Source: Phocaeicola barnesiae DSM 18169 = JCM 13652
Lineage (GTDB): Bacteria; Bacteroidota; Bacteroidia; Bacteroidales; Bacteroidaceae
Length of the DNA stretch: 64,000 nucleotides
Assembly (NCBI RefSeq): GCF_000374585.1
Contig: NZ_KB894652.1
Coordinates: forward strand, 62,001-126,000
Reading direction: 5' to 3'
Below are positions 37,824-47,433 of the stretch, in pieces; the first letter of the stretch is position 1, and the number at the start of each line of letters is the position of its first letter. The notes under the pieces were generated by a model. It was given only the letters and a program-made list of their open reading frames with translations, did not search any database and had not been told where the DNA came from. The position numbers and the translations under genes are program-made.

Positions 37824-38978
37824 ATGATGATTCTACTACGCGTAACAATTGCTTTTCTGCTCCTGCTCCTGCTGCCGGACTGGTACATCCACCGGGTATA
37901 CCTGAAAGGCCTGGCCAACTGGCAGAAAAGACTCTACTGGGCCCCCAGCCTCCTGCTGCTGGCGCTCTTAGGCATCTTCGTCACCGCCCAGGAAACCTTT
38001 CACGACTACTTCGGGATTTACCTGATCGTGGTACTCTGCATCGCTGTCCCCAAGACGTTCTTCGTGCTGTTCAGCCTGCTGGTACGCGGCATCGGGAAAC
38101 TGTGCCGGTGCAGCCTGCCCCACGGATGGATAGCCCTCTTCCCCTCGTTGGGTGTGTGCGGATACGTCATCTACGGGGCGGTCTACGGAAAAGAGAATTT
38201 CAAGATACACGAAGTGACATTCTGCTCGCCCGACCTGCCCGAAGCCTTCGACGGCTACCGGATTCTGCAGATTTCGGACACCCATTCCGGAAGCTGGAAG
38301 GGCAACAGCGAAGGGCTGCAACGGGCCATCAACCTCTGCAACGCCATACAGCCCGACCTGGCCGTGTTTACCGGTGACCTGGTGAACAGCCGCTCGGACG
38401 AACTGCCCGAGTTCGCTCCCGTCTTCAGGCAACTGACCGCCAAAGACGGAGTGTACTCCATTCTGGGCAACCACGATTACGGCACCTACGCGCATTGGGA
38501 CAGCGAACAGGACAGGCTGGCCAACGTGGACAGCCTCATCGCCTACCAGAGACGCATGGGCTGGCAGCTCCTGCTGAACGAACACCGGGTGCTGCACCGG
38601 GGCAACGACTCCATCGCCCTGGTGGGTGTGGAGAACTGCGGGAAACCGCCTTTCCCCGACAGGGCGGACCTGCCCAAAGCCCTGCAAGGCACCGAGGGCA
38701 TGTTCAAGGTACTGCTGAGCCACGACCCCACCCACTGGCGCCGCGAAGTGTTGCCCGACACCGACGTCCAACTGATGCTGGCCGGCCATACCCACGACAT
38801 GCAGATCAGCCTCCTCGGGTTCTCCGTCTCGCGGTTCATCTACCCCGAACACCGGGGCATGTACCTGGAAAACGGACGGGGACTGTATGTGAACATCGGC
38901 CTGGGCTACGTGCTCTTCCCGATGCGGCTGGGAGCATGGCCCGAAATCACGGTACTGACCTTACGGAAATGTAATTAA
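37824..38978 (+). CDS. membrane metallophosphoesterase
   Basis: 384 residues. Three or four membrane helices occupy about 1-125. A calcineurin-like phosphoesterase domain follows with all metal motifs: ISDTHSGSWKG, FTGDLVNS, ILGNHDYGTYA, LLSHDPTHW and LAGHTHDMQ. It resembles YkuE/YaeI-type enzymes, some of which act on UDP-sugars or lipids; the substrate is unknown. The gap from the previous gene is 2 bp. Together with PlsC next to it, a lipid-related role is plausible. Confidence 0.88.
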   Translation: MMILLRVTIAFLLLLLLPDWYIHRVYLKGLANWQKRLYWAPSLLLLALLGIFVTAQETFHDYFGIYLIVVLCIAVPKTFFVLFSLLVRGIGKLCRCSLPHGWIALFPSLGVCGYVIYGAVYGKENFKIHEVTFCSPDLPEAFDGYRILQISDTHSGSWKGNSEGLQRAINLCNAIQPDLAVFTGDLVNSRSDELPEFAPVFRQLTAKDGVYSILGNHDYGTYAHWDSEQDRLANVDSLIAYQRRMGWQLLLNEHRVLHRGNDSIALVGVENCGKPPFPDRADLPKALQGTEGMFKVLLSHDPTHWRREVLPDTDVQLMLAGHTHDMQISLLGFSVSRFIYPEHRGMYLENGRGLYVNIGLGYVLFPMRLGAWPEITVLTLRKCN

Positions 38979-39000
38979 TCCAATAAAATTCCTAACAGTT

Positions 39001-39747
39001 ATGAGAATCTTATACATCATTTACCAAATCTGCATCGGACTGCCCATCTTCCTGGTCCTGACGATCCTGACGGCACTGGTCACCACCCTGGGATGCTGGT
39101 TGGGAAACGGCCATTTCTGGGGATACTATCCCGGTAAAATCTGGTCACAGCTGACCTGCATCACGTTCCTGCTGCCCATCAAGGTAGAAGGCAAAGAAAA
39201 CATCGACGAAAAGACCTCGTACGTCTTTCTGGCCAATCACCAGGGAGCCTTCGACATCTTTCTGATATACGGGTATCTGGGAAGAAACTTCAAATGGATG
39301 ATGAAGAAGAGTCTGCGGAAAATTCCTTTCGTGGGAAAAGCCTGCGAAATGGCCGGATTCATCTTTGTGGACAAGTCCAGCCCACGCAAAGTATACGAAA
39401 CCATCAAGAACGCGGAACGTGTCCTGCAGGGAGGTACCTCGATGGTGGTATTCCCGGAAGGGGCCCGTACCTTCAGCGGCCACATGCGGGAGTTCAAGAA
39501 AGGAGCTTTCCAGATGGCCGACCAGCTGCAGCTTCCCGTCGTACCGATGACCATAGACGGCTCTTTCGACGTCCTGCCGCGTACCAGCAAGCTGCTGCAC
39601 TGGCACCGCATGAAGCTGACCATCCACCAACCGATTTACCCCATCGGGAAAGGTCCAGAGAACCAGAAAATGCTGCTGGAAGAATCCTACAAAGCCATTG
39701 AATCGGGACTTCCGGAAAAATACAAGGGACAGGTGCCCGTCCAATAA
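39001..39747 (+). CDS. plsC: 1-acyl-sn-glycerol-3-phosphate acyltransferase
   Basis: Makes phosphatidic acid from lysophosphatidic acid at the inner membrane. After one N-terminal membrane helix come motif I NHQGAFD (HX4D), motif II around GFIFVDKSSPRK, motif III FPEGARTFSG and motif IV VVPMTIDGS. 248 residues, normal size. It is last in the five-gene operon and is followed by a strong hairpin. Confidence 0.93.
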   Translation: MRILYIIYQICIGLPIFLVLTILTALVTTLGCWLGNGHFWGYYPGKIWSQLTCITFLLPIKVEGKENIDEKTSYVFLANHQGAFDIFLIYGYLGRNFKWMMKKSLRKIPFVGKACEMAGFIFVDKSSPRKVYETIKNAERVLQGGTSMVVFPEGARTFSGHMREFKKGAFQMADQLQLPVVPMTIDGSFDVLPRTSKLLHWHRMKLTIHQPIYPIGKGPENQKMLLEESYKAIESGLPEKYKGQVPVQ

Positions 39748-39767
39748 GCGGGCATCCCCGAAAAAGA

Positions 39768-39809
39768 AACGTCCGTTTCGAGCAGTGGAACCTGCTGGAA
39801 ACGGACGTT
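39768..39809. terminator. bidirectional terminator, plsC versus DUF4369 gene
   Basis: A 12-bp perfect stem AACGTCCGTTTC (39768-39779) pairs with 39798-39809, with an inner AGCAG/CTGCT stem. It lies between convergent genes. Confidence 0.75.
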
Positions 39810-39828
39810 CTTCTATACTACGTTCTCC

Positions 39829-40527
39829 TTACGGATGATGATTCATCTTCTCCATATTACTCCGGGCCACCGCCACGTATTCCTTGACCAGCGGGTCGTT
39901 CATGAACGATTCGGGAGCCTTCGAAACAATCTCCTCCATCATGGGAGTCAGCATCGGATAAGGCATACCGTTGAACAGCATCAGGAATACGCCCGGTCCC
40001 AACACGTTATCATAATTCTGCTGGATAAACTCCTTGGCCAGGTTATTCATCTCATCGGCCAGCGCAGCCCGCTTCTTACCGATTTCATTATGTACCGTAG
40101 CCAGGTCGTGACCGTCCATAATCATCCGGCTCTCTTCGTGTTCCACATCGTAAGCCCTGTCGTCCAATGAATTCTTCTTCAGGATAAAATCGTTGAAACT
40201 GTCATTCAAAGGGGTTCCCTTGATGGTGATGCCGGCATTGTCGATGGAAATGCGGATGTTGCCCGGTTCGATAACCAAGGGCATGATACATTCATCGTCC
40301 ATATACAACGAAGCGAAAACGGTGGAGTCCACCTCCCCCTTCATCTTGAACAAACCATGGATGACTTCGGCCGAATCAATATTTTCCCAGTGGTCGCCTG
40401 CCGGAACTTTGATGAAGAGCATTTTGCCGTCTAGCAAAGACACGGAAGAAATGCCTTCTATCTTATACTTCTTGGAGCAAGAAGCAAAAAGAACTGCGCA
40501 GAACAGAAAAAAATAAAGTTTATACAT
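39829..40527 (-). CDS. DUF4369-type lipoprotein
   Basis: 232 residues. The lipobox LFASC places Cys at residue 18. The DUF4369 region follows (KMLFIKVPAGDHWENIDSAEVIHGLFKMKGEVD, PLVIEPGNIRISI, GTPLNDSFNDF), the N-terminal module of many Bacteroidetes thioredoxin-like lipoproteins. Here no thioredoxin domain follows; instead there is a helical tail (IGKKRAALADEMNNLAKEFIQQNYD). The protein is therefore a DUF4369 module alone. A TACCTTTG -7 element lies at 40557-40564 on the minus strand. Confidence 0.82.
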   Translation of the reverse strand: MYKLYFFLFCAVLFASCSKKYKIEGISSVSLLDGKMLFIKVPAGDHWENIDSAEVIHGLFKMKGEVDSTVFASLYMDDECIMPLVIEPGNIRISIDNAGITIKGTPLNDSFNDFILKKNSLDDRAYDVEHEESRMIMDGHDLATVHNEIGKKRAALADEMNNLAKEFIQQNYDNVLGPGVFLMLFNGMPYPMLTPMMEEIVSKAPESFMNDPLVKEYVAVARSNMEKMNHHP

Positions 40528-40878
40528 GCAGAAATCCTTCTTATCATTTTACGGGACAAAGGTATAATCTTTACGTCACGTTGGAAAGAATTTTATCAAA
40601 AATTAAACTTAATAGGGGTTTATTACTGAATTACACATTTGTTTACTTAAAAGCAGTAGAAATATGTATCTAACAAGCAGGTAGTGAGTAGATTCATTTC
40701 CCCCGAAGCACCTGCGGAAAAGCCGTTCCGCCACCGGGAAACGGCCGGAAACAGGCGGGATTTCCCCCTGCTCCAGCCCTTCTTCCGGCACCGGTCCGTT
40801 TATCGAAATCGTGATTGGAAACAGTAATTTTCATAAGCACGGCCATCGGCTTTCCGACCCGGCAAGGCGGACAGCATG
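40528..40878. other. intergenic region upstream of the DUF4369 gene
   Basis: It holds the TACCTTTG -7 element (minus, 40557-40564) for the lipoprotein. The remaining roughly 300 bp are GC-rich near the PEP-binding gene and AT-rich near 40560-40680. No supported gene or clear terminator is seen. Confidence 0.5.
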
Positions 40879-43836
40879 TCATACAGGCAACTGTACAATG
40901 CCCACCTTCTTCTTCCCGTTCATCTTGATGGTGAGCGGGCGCTCGAAACGCACCCACCGGATGAACTTGGTCTCCTCGACCGCCGGCATGGCATCGAGCA
41001 CCTCCTGGTTGTACAGCCCGTCGTTCATATAGGCGTTGATGGTGAAATATCCTACGCCCAACGAGGTCAGGTTCTGGAAGAAATGGGTGCCCTGACTCGG
41101 ATCGACGCGGTAGTTGGTCAGACCGGCCTCGACGATGATACGTGCCGCCGAGATGTTCGGCCATTTCACCGGAATGCCCAGCCAGGTATCACTGCTTCCC
41201 CACCGTCCGGGACCTATCAGCACGTAATGCTTCCCTTCGTCCAGGAAACGCTTGTTCCATTTTTCAATATCGTAGGCTATCAGCTGGTTGTTGGAAGCGG
41301 AATACCCCTGAGTCTTCACGTAAATGACATCGCACACATCGTCGATGATGCCATGCCCCAACGCGTTCTCGCTCTTAAGCAGCAACTCTTCCTCCGGCAC
41401 CGCATGCAAGTCTTCCGCCAGATCGGCCTTCACATCCACCATCGGACGAATCTGAAGCAGGTAGAACGTACCGCTCTTGGTCTTGGCATCGAAATTGACC
41501 GCGAACTCAATCTCTACCGGCCGCCTCATCTCGCCCTGTCCGTACTTTTGGGCCAGCCGGAGAATCTGCGCCAGCGGAAAGACATCATGCTGCAAGATGT
41601 TGGCAAAAGTGATGAGTTTGCGTCCCCCCGGATAGATACCGTCGCGGATGACCATGTCGTAAGGGTCGTAAGTAGAGGCCAGATAATCCAGTGCCCCGTC
41701 GGCCTCGGCATCCTTGACGGAAAGTTTCAACAGGTTGAAACCGTCGTCCAGGGAAAACTTCTGCCCCATATTCTTCAGGTCGAGGGCATAGAAACGGGTC
41801 TGCGTCTCGCGCAAGGCAATCTCCATCTCGCTGGTCTGCAGGACCTGCGTAGGATGATACGGACAGACACGCAGGGTGACACCGCCGTCGACGATGTATT
41901 TCCCCAGTCCCAGGGCCAGGCTGACAATGCCTTCCTCGGCCAGTTCATCGTTGATCGGGTAATAATTGATGGAACGGGCCACTCCCGAAATGGACGGGTA
42001 ATACCGGTCGCCATACTGTGTACCCACCACTTCCTGCAGGATGACCGCCATCTTCTCTTCATCGATGACATTGCTGGTGGCCTGCATGTAAGCCTTGCTG
42101 TCCTTATAGAATACGGAAGCATAGACCGCCTTGATGGCATCGCTCAGCATGCGGAGCATTTCGTACTTGTCTTCCAGGTATGGAATCATATAGGTGGAAT
42201 ATACGCCTGCAAACGGCTGGTAGTGCGAATCCTCCAGCAGGCTGGACGAGCGGATGGCAATGGGTGTCTTGACCACCTCGAAGAAGGTGAAGAAATCCTC
42301 CACCAGGCGGTCGGGCAGCTTGGCACGCAGGAAGGCATGCAGGATGGTATCGTCGTCCACATCGCTCAAGGCCAACTGATACAGCTGGTTCGTTTCCATG
42401 AATTCATCGAAGATATCGGTACAGAGCACCACCGTCTTGGGAATCACCACCGACGCGTTCTCGAACTCGTCGAATTCCAGGTGACGTTTCAGCAGGTTAT
42501 CGATAAAGGCCAGACCACGCCCCTTGCCCCCCAACGAGCCGTCGCCGATGCGGGCAAAATTGGAATAGCGGTCGAACCGGTCGCGCTTGAACTCGGCCAC
42601 CACGCCCTGGTTCTTCTGCTTCCGGTAGCGGACAATCGCCTCGAAAATAATCTGCCGGTGGGCATCCAGGTCCTGCAACGACTCCCAGGTAACCTGCTTC
42701 AGGAACTCGGCCACCGGGAAAATGGCCCGTGAATACAGCCAGCGGGAAACGTGGTTACGCCCGATATGATACAGGAAAGAATCGGCCGGAATGGTAAAGA
42801 CGGCATTCTGCAAATCCTTCAGGTTATGGATATGCGCCACCTCTGCTTTCGTCACCGGGTCGCGGAACACGAAATCGCCGAATCCGAAATGCTCGGAGAT
42901 GGCCTCGCGCAGGTCGATATTCATCTTCTTGGAGTTCTTATCGACAAACTGGGCCCGGCATTCCACGGCATATTTCCGGTTTTCCGGCTCGGACGATTGC
43001 AGAATGAGCGGCAGGAAGGGATTCATGGAACGGATTTCTTTCAGCAGCCGGATACCGGCATACGGGTCGACCACCCCTTCGCGCGGGAAACGGGCATCCG
43101 AAATCACCCCCAATACATTGTTGGCATACTTCATATACAACTCCTTGGCCTCCTCGTACGAACGGGCCAACACGATTTTGGGACGTCCGCGCATACGCAG
43201 CGTACGCTGATGCTCGTTCAAAGCCTCCGTAGCAAACTCCTGGCTCTGCTTCAGCACGAACTTATACAGGTTCGGCAATACGGAGGAATAGAAACGGATG
43301 GAATCTTCTACCAGCAGAATCATCTGGACACCCACTTCCTTGATGTCGTGTTCCAGGTTCATCTTGTCCTCTATCAGTTTGATAATGGATACCAGCAGGT
43401 CCGTATTTCCCAGCCAGCAGAACACATATTCAAAAATACTCAGGTCTTCGTGCTCCATGCGCTTGCGGATGCCGTGCGAGAACGGGGTGAGGACCACCAG
43501 CGGCAGGTTGGCATATTTCTGCTTGATTTCGCGGGCAATGTCGAAAGTATCGCTGTTGTCGGAGCCCGGCATACAGATGACCAGGTCGAACCCCGTATTG
43601 TTCAGCTGCCTCCAGGCCTCCTCGCGGGTGACCACCTGTGTGAAACGCGGAGGATAACGCAGGTTCAGGTTCATGTATTCGTTGAAAATCTTCTCCTCAA
43701 TCCGGCCGTCGTCCTCCAGCATGAAAGCATCGTAGGGGTTGGCCACCAGCAGGACATTGAAAATCCGGCGGGTCATCAGATTGGCAAACTGGGTATCTTT
43801 AAAATACAGTTGATTCAGTTTCAGATGGTTTATCAT
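40879..43836 (-). CDS. PEP/pyruvate-binding domain protein with receiver-like N-terminal domains
   Basis: 985 residues. The first third has two response-regulator-like folds. The first begins VLLVANPYDAFMLEDDGRIEEK and ends near LVVLTPFS. The second begins MILLVEDSIRFYSSVL and carries GVISDARFP, then LPLILQSSE and AQFVDKNS. From about residue 430 comes the ATP-grasp PEP/pyruvate-binding domain of PpsA/PPDK (RIGDGSLGGKGRGLAFIDNLL, IAIRSSSLLEDSHYQPFAGVYSTYM, LALGLGKYIVDGG, LLQIRPMV). The phosphohistidine domain and the PEP barrel are missing, so it is not a normal PEP synthase. A regulatory or phosphotransfer role is inferred; function is unknown. Confidence 0.85.
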   Translation of the reverse strand: MINHLKLNQLYFKDTQFANLMTRRIFNVLLVANPYDAFMLEDDGRIEEKIFNEYMNLNLRYPPRFTQVVTREEAWRQLNNTGFDLVICMPGSDNSDTFDIAREIKQKYANLPLVVLTPFSHGIRKRMEHEDLSIFEYVFCWLGNTDLLVSIIKLIEDKMNLEHDIKEVGVQMILLVEDSIRFYSSVLPNLYKFVLKQSQEFATEALNEHQRTLRMRGRPKIVLARSYEEAKELYMKYANNVLGVISDARFPREGVVDPYAGIRLLKEIRSMNPFLPLILQSSEPENRKYAVECRAQFVDKNSKKMNIDLREAISEHFGFGDFVFRDPVTKAEVAHIHNLKDLQNAVFTIPADSFLYHIGRNHVSRWLYSRAIFPVAEFLKQVTWESLQDLDAHRQIIFEAIVRYRKQKNQGVVAEFKRDRFDRYSNFARIGDGSLGGKGRGLAFIDNLLKRHLEFDEFENASVVIPKTVVLCTDIFDEFMETNQLYQLALSDVDDDTILHAFLRAKLPDRLVEDFFTFFEVVKTPIAIRSSSLLEDSHYQPFAGVYSTYMIPYLEDKYEMLRMLSDAIKAVYASVFYKDSKAYMQATSNVIDEEKMAVILQEVVGTQYGDRYYPSISGVARSINYYPINDELAEEGIVSLALGLGKYIVDGGVTLRVCPYHPTQVLQTSEMEIALRETQTRFYALDLKNMGQKFSLDDGFNLLKLSVKDAEADGALDYLASTYDPYDMVIRDGIYPGGRKLITFANILQHDVFPLAQILRLAQKYGQGEMRRPVEIEFAVNFDAKTKSGTFYLLQIRPMVDVKADLAEDLHAVPEEELLLKSENALGHGIIDDVCDVIYVKTQGYSASNNQLIAYDIEKWNKRFLDEGKHYVLIGPGRWGSSDTWLGIPVKWPNISAARIIVEAGLTNYRVDPSQGTHFFQNLTSLGVGYFTINAYMNDGLYNQEVLDAMPAVEETKFIRWVRFERPLTIKMNGKKKVGIVQLPV

Positions 43837-43986
43837 AGTCTTCTGATTTTAATCGTGGAAACAAAAATCGGAAATTCCGGCGAGTTATGCAACTACAATC
43901 CGCAAAATCCATCCGCCCCTTCCCATGAAAAAAAGCCGCAAACTTAACTTTTTATCATTCGATAGTGCTTTTTCACAGAAAAACAC

Positions 43987-44016
43987 TTGCACGTTTCAAA
44001 TAAAAAACTAACTTTG
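43987..44016 (+). promoter_or_regulatory. promoter of gdhA
   Basis: TTG at 43987-43989 and TAACTTTG at 44009-44016 are 19 bp apart. Transcription should begin near 44022, about 40 nt before the ATG. Confidence 0.7.
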
Positions 44017-44061
44017 CAGTACCTAACAATTACAAATTGTCACACCTTAAACTAATCTTTT

Positions 44062-45399
44062 ATGGATATCAACAGACTTATGTCATCCTTGGAAGCCAAG
44101 CATCCGGGTGAATCAGAATACCTGCAGGCGGTAAGAGAAGTATTACTTTCTATCGAAGAAGTCTACAACCAGCATCCTGAATTCGAAAAAGTATCCTTGA
44201 TAGAACGATTGGTAGAGCCCGACCGTGTCATCACGTTCCGGGTTCCCTGGGTAGATGACAAAGGTAAGGTACAGGTCAACCTGGGTTACCGTGTCCAGTT
44301 CAACAATGCCATCGGCCCGTACAAGGGAGGTATCCGTTTCCACGCTTCCGTGAATCTCTCCATCCTGAAATTCCTGGGATTCGAACAGACCTTCAAGAAT
44401 GCCCTGACCACGCTCCCGATGGGTGGCGGTAAAGGCGGTTCCGATTTCTCCCCCCGCGGAAAGAGCGAGGCCGAAATCATGCGGTTCTGCCAGGCCTTCA
44501 TGCTGGAACTGTGGCGCCACGTAGGTCCGAACATGGATGTACCGGCCGGTGACATCGGCGTAGGCGGACGCGAAGTAGGCTACATGTTCGGCATGTACAA
44601 GAAACTGACCCATGAATTCACCGGAACCTTTACCGGAAAAGGACTGGAATACGGAGGTTCACTCATCCGTCCGGAAGCTACCGGTTTCGGAGGACTCTAC
44701 TTCGTGAAACACATGCTCGACAAGAAGGGCATCGACATCAAAGGAAAGACCGTGGCCATCTCCGGATTCGGCAACGTAGCCTGGGGAGCTGCCACCAAAG
44801 CCACCCAACTGGGCGCCAAGGTAGTGACCATATCCGGACCTGACGGCTATGTATACGACCCGGCTGGCATCAGCGGCGAAAAGATAGACTACATGCTGGA
44901 ACTGCGGGCTTCCGGAAACGACATCGTGGCTCCGTATGCCGAGAAATTCCCCGAAGCTACCTTCGTACCGGGACGCCGTCCGTGGGAGGTAAAGGTGGAT
45001 ATCGCGCTTCCTTGCGCCACCCAGAATGAATTAAATGGCGAAGACGCTTGTAATCTGATAAAAAATTCCGTTCTTTGTGTCGGAGAAATCTCGAACATGG
45101 GATGTACCCCCGAAGCCATTGACGCCTTCATCGAAAACAGAGTGATGTATGCACCGGGCAAGGCAGTCAACGCAGGCGGTGTAGCGACCTCCGGACTTGA
45201 AATGACCCAGAATGCCATGCACATCAGCTGGAGCGCACAGGAAGTGGACGACAAGCTGCACCAGATTATGCATGACATCCACGAACAATGTGTGAAATAC
45301 GGCACCGAAAAAGACGGTTACATCAACTATGTAAAAGGCGCGAACATCGCCGGTTTCATGAAAGTGGCCCATGCCATGATGGCACAGGGAATCGTATAA
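44062..45399 (+). CDS. gdhA: glutamate dehydrogenase, NADP-type hexameric
   Basis: Assimilates ammonia: 2-oxoglutarate + NH4+ + NAD(P)H to glutamate. 445 residues, the small hexameric class. YRVQFNNAIGPYKGGIRFH and LPMGGGKGGSDFSPRGKS carry the catalytic and substrate-binding lysines; DVPAGDIGVGGREVGYM follows, and the dinucleotide-binding fold is at ISGFGNVAWGAATKA. The coenzyme preference is inferred from similarity to enterobacterial GdhA. It is a monocistronic unit with promoter and terminator. Confidence 0.95.
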   Translation: MDINRLMSSLEAKHPGESEYLQAVREVLLSIEEVYNQHPEFEKVSLIERLVEPDRVITFRVPWVDDKGKVQVNLGYRVQFNNAIGPYKGGIRFHASVNLSILKFLGFEQTFKNALTTLPMGGGKGGSDFSPRGKSEAEIMRFCQAFMLELWRHVGPNMDVPAGDIGVGGREVGYMFGMYKKLTHEFTGTFTGKGLEYGGSLIRPEATGFGGLYFVKHMLDKKGIDIKGKTVAISGFGNVAWGAATKATQLGAKVVTISGPDGYVYDPAGISGEKIDYMLELRASGNDIVAPYAEKFPEATFVPGRRPWEVKVDIALPCATQNELNGEDACNLIKNSVLCVGEISNMGCTPEAIDAFIENRVMYAPGKAVNAGGVATSGLEMTQNAMHISWSAQEVDDKLHQIMHDIHEQCVKYGTEKDGYINYVKGANIAGFMKVAHAMMAQGIV

Positions 45400-45462
45400 A
45401 AGACTTATGTAACAAGAAAAAATATCTCGTTTAGTTGTATTTGTATTTTGTATTGTAGCTTG

Positions 45463-45498
45463 CGCTGCTCTGCCTGTGAAGGCAGGGCAGCGATTTTT
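45463..45498 (+). terminator. intrinsic terminator of gdhA
   Basis: A 13-bp stem CGCTGCTCTGCCT (45463-45475) pairs with 45480-45492 (one G-T pair), has a GTGA loop, and is followed by ATTTTTAT. Confidence 0.85.
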
Positions 45499-45655
45499 AT
45501 ATCAAGCCGGACATAACACCTAGGAATACTCAGACCGCTTTACCTTCGACAGGGGAGAAACACAATTCATGAACGGCATCTTTTTTCATCCAGAAAAAAC
45601 CTTCTTCCCGGGAAATTTGCAAGGAGCCTGCGTTCTATATAATAAAATTGCACTT

Positions 45656-47362
45656 ATGAAAAGATTCAGTATCCTGTCTATCACTCTGTTACTGCTATCC
45701 CTGACACCCGGATGCAAAGAAGAAACAGCTATAGAGAACGCACCCTACGTCCACATTTCCGGAAACAACATCAGCGCCTTCCATGAAACCACACCTGTAC
45801 GTGCCAGTACCGATGAAACATTTCCTGCCTCCAGTATCATTTCCTTTTACAGTGAAGGAGCATTAAGCGCGTCCGGAATCCCACTAACCTGGACCGGTCA
45901 GCACTGGGAAAGCAAGGAGCCGCTTGTGTGGACGAATGCTTCCCCCTCCGCCGAAATCAAGGCGTATTACCCCGCCGATGTCTTCGAGTCTCAAAAACTC
46001 TACAATGACGCAGGAGAATTAGCCGACATCCTGTTTGCCTCACAGAGCAGCCAGTCCGGTAACATCAACCTGACTTTCGGACATCTCTTTTCTAAAATCA
46101 CGTTCCGTATCGCCCACTCCTTCAACCATCGCATACAAAAGCTTACCATCACCCCCTCTCATCTCGTTTCATTCATCCATGCAATGGAAGCATCTGTAAC
46201 GGCAGAAGAAAACACCGGGAACCTGAGTCTGACCCGAGAAGTAAATCCGGAAGGAATCTATTCATTGATTGTCCCTTCCGGAATTCCATTGTCCTTATCG
46301 CTGAAGATTACCTGTTCAGGGAAAGAATATGTATATGAACTTCCGGAACAGGTATACACACCGGGGGTAGCATACCTCCACCCCATAAACAGCCGGCAAC
46401 CCGGCGTGGGAATCGACAGCGTAGAAGACTACATCGCTTTTACCCATCTGATCAACGGTTACGAATACGAGGGACGTTCGTTGGAAGAATTCGGTGAAAC
46501 CATAGATGGAGAAACCATCTATTATCTGCTCAAAGACCTGACATTCACCGAAGAGACTTCCGAGGAAGTCATGGAAATCGGTTGGAAAGACTACTATAAA
46601 AATTCTCCTTTCAACGATACCTTCGAGGGAAACTACCATGTTATAAAAGGACTGAATCTTACCGGAAAATCCGGTCAAGCGTATTTTGCCATATTCGGAT
46701 ATATCGGTAAAAAGGGAAAAGTCAGCAACCTGGTTATCGAGGATTTATTCATCCATATCACCGATTCAGAATCAATCCGGATAGGAGGGATAGCCGGTTA
46801 CAACAGTGGAGTCATCGACAATTGCCTGCTCCACAATTTCACCACCCACTCGGAAAGTTCATACGAAGACATGAATGCAGGAGGAATTTGCTTTATAAAC
46901 TTTGGAACAATCCAGAATTGTACCGCAACCTCCATCACCATATCAGGGAATTATATAGGAACCGGTGGAATCACCTATAAAAACCAAAGTGAAATAACGA
47001 ACTGCCACATATCTTCCTTAAAAAGCACCAACCGCAAAAAATGCGCTGCCATCAGTTACGTAGTGGATACCGACTGTAGGCTGACAAATGTGCTATGCTC
47101 CAAAATATCCGGTAATGTCATCCATACATACGGCAGCCCATACATTGCCGAGCATTGCTACTATCCTTCAAGCATAAATTTGTCATTTGACAACGATTAT
47201 TCCAAAGAATTCATTCCTTACCAGGAAGAGAACTATCAATGCACAGACGGTACAGCAATAGAAACAGTGTTGAACCAATGGATTTTATCGAACGGACAAG
47301 CGCTGCAACCCTGGATACGAACCACAGACCAGACTGTCACATTAAATACATACGGTTATTGA
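45656..47362 (+). CDS. fimbrillin-like lipoprotein with GLUG-type repeats
   Basis: 568 residues. Start MKRFSILSITLL with lipobox LTPGC. The first about 260 residues look like the fimbrillin (Mfa-like) N-terminal module: SIISFYSEG, LVWTNASPSAEIKAYYP, LFSKITFRI, VPSGIPLSLSLKI. After about 280 comes a predicted beta-helix with GLUG-type repeats (IRIGGIAGYNSGVIDNC, AGGICFINFGTIQNC, IGTGGITYKNQSEITNC). Surface-exposed anchoring or adhesion is inferred. The ATG at 45656 is chosen over 45569, because the signal peptide starts there. Confidence 0.8.
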   Translation: MKRFSILSITLLLLSLTPGCKEETAIENAPYVHISGNNISAFHETTPVRASTDETFPASSIISFYSEGALSASGIPLTWTGQHWESKEPLVWTNASPSAEIKAYYPADVFESQKLYNDAGELADILFASQSSQSGNINLTFGHLFSKITFRIAHSFNHRIQKLTITPSHLVSFIHAMEASVTAEENTGNLSLTREVNPEGIYSLIVPSGIPLSLSLKITCSGKEYVYELPEQVYTPGVAYLHPINSRQPGVGIDSVEDYIAFTHLINGYEYEGRSLEEFGETIDGETIYYLLKDLTFTEETSEEVMEIGWKDYYKNSPFNDTFEGNYHVIKGLNLTGKSGQAYFAIFGYIGKKGKVSNLVIEDLFIHITDSESIRIGGIAGYNSGVIDNCLLHNFTTHSESSYEDMNAGGICFINFGTIQNCTATSITISGNYIGTGGITYKNQSEITNCHISSLKSTNRKKCAAISYVVDTDCRLTNVLCSKISGNVIHTYGSPYIAEHCYYPSSINLSFDNDYSKEFIPYQEENYQCTDGTAIETVLNQWILSNGQALQPWIRTTDQTVTLNTYGY

Positions 47363-47404
47363 ACTATTTTTCTGAAATAAACATACAGACTCCATAATTT
47401 ATTG

Positions 47405-47412
47405 TATTTTTG
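47405..47412 (+). promoter_or_regulatory. -7 promoter element of the coiled-coil membrane protein gene
   Basis: TATTTTTG, a TAnnTTTG match, 21 bp before the ATG at 47434. Confidence 0.5.
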
Positions 47413-47433
47413 CCCCCAAAATGGACAAAATTT

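Noticed and set aside
40876-42732. 618-codon and a second 398-codon plus-strand frame opposite the PEP-binding protein gene
   Set aside because: Antisense shadows; the minus-strand protein has clear ATP-grasp motifs across the same bases.
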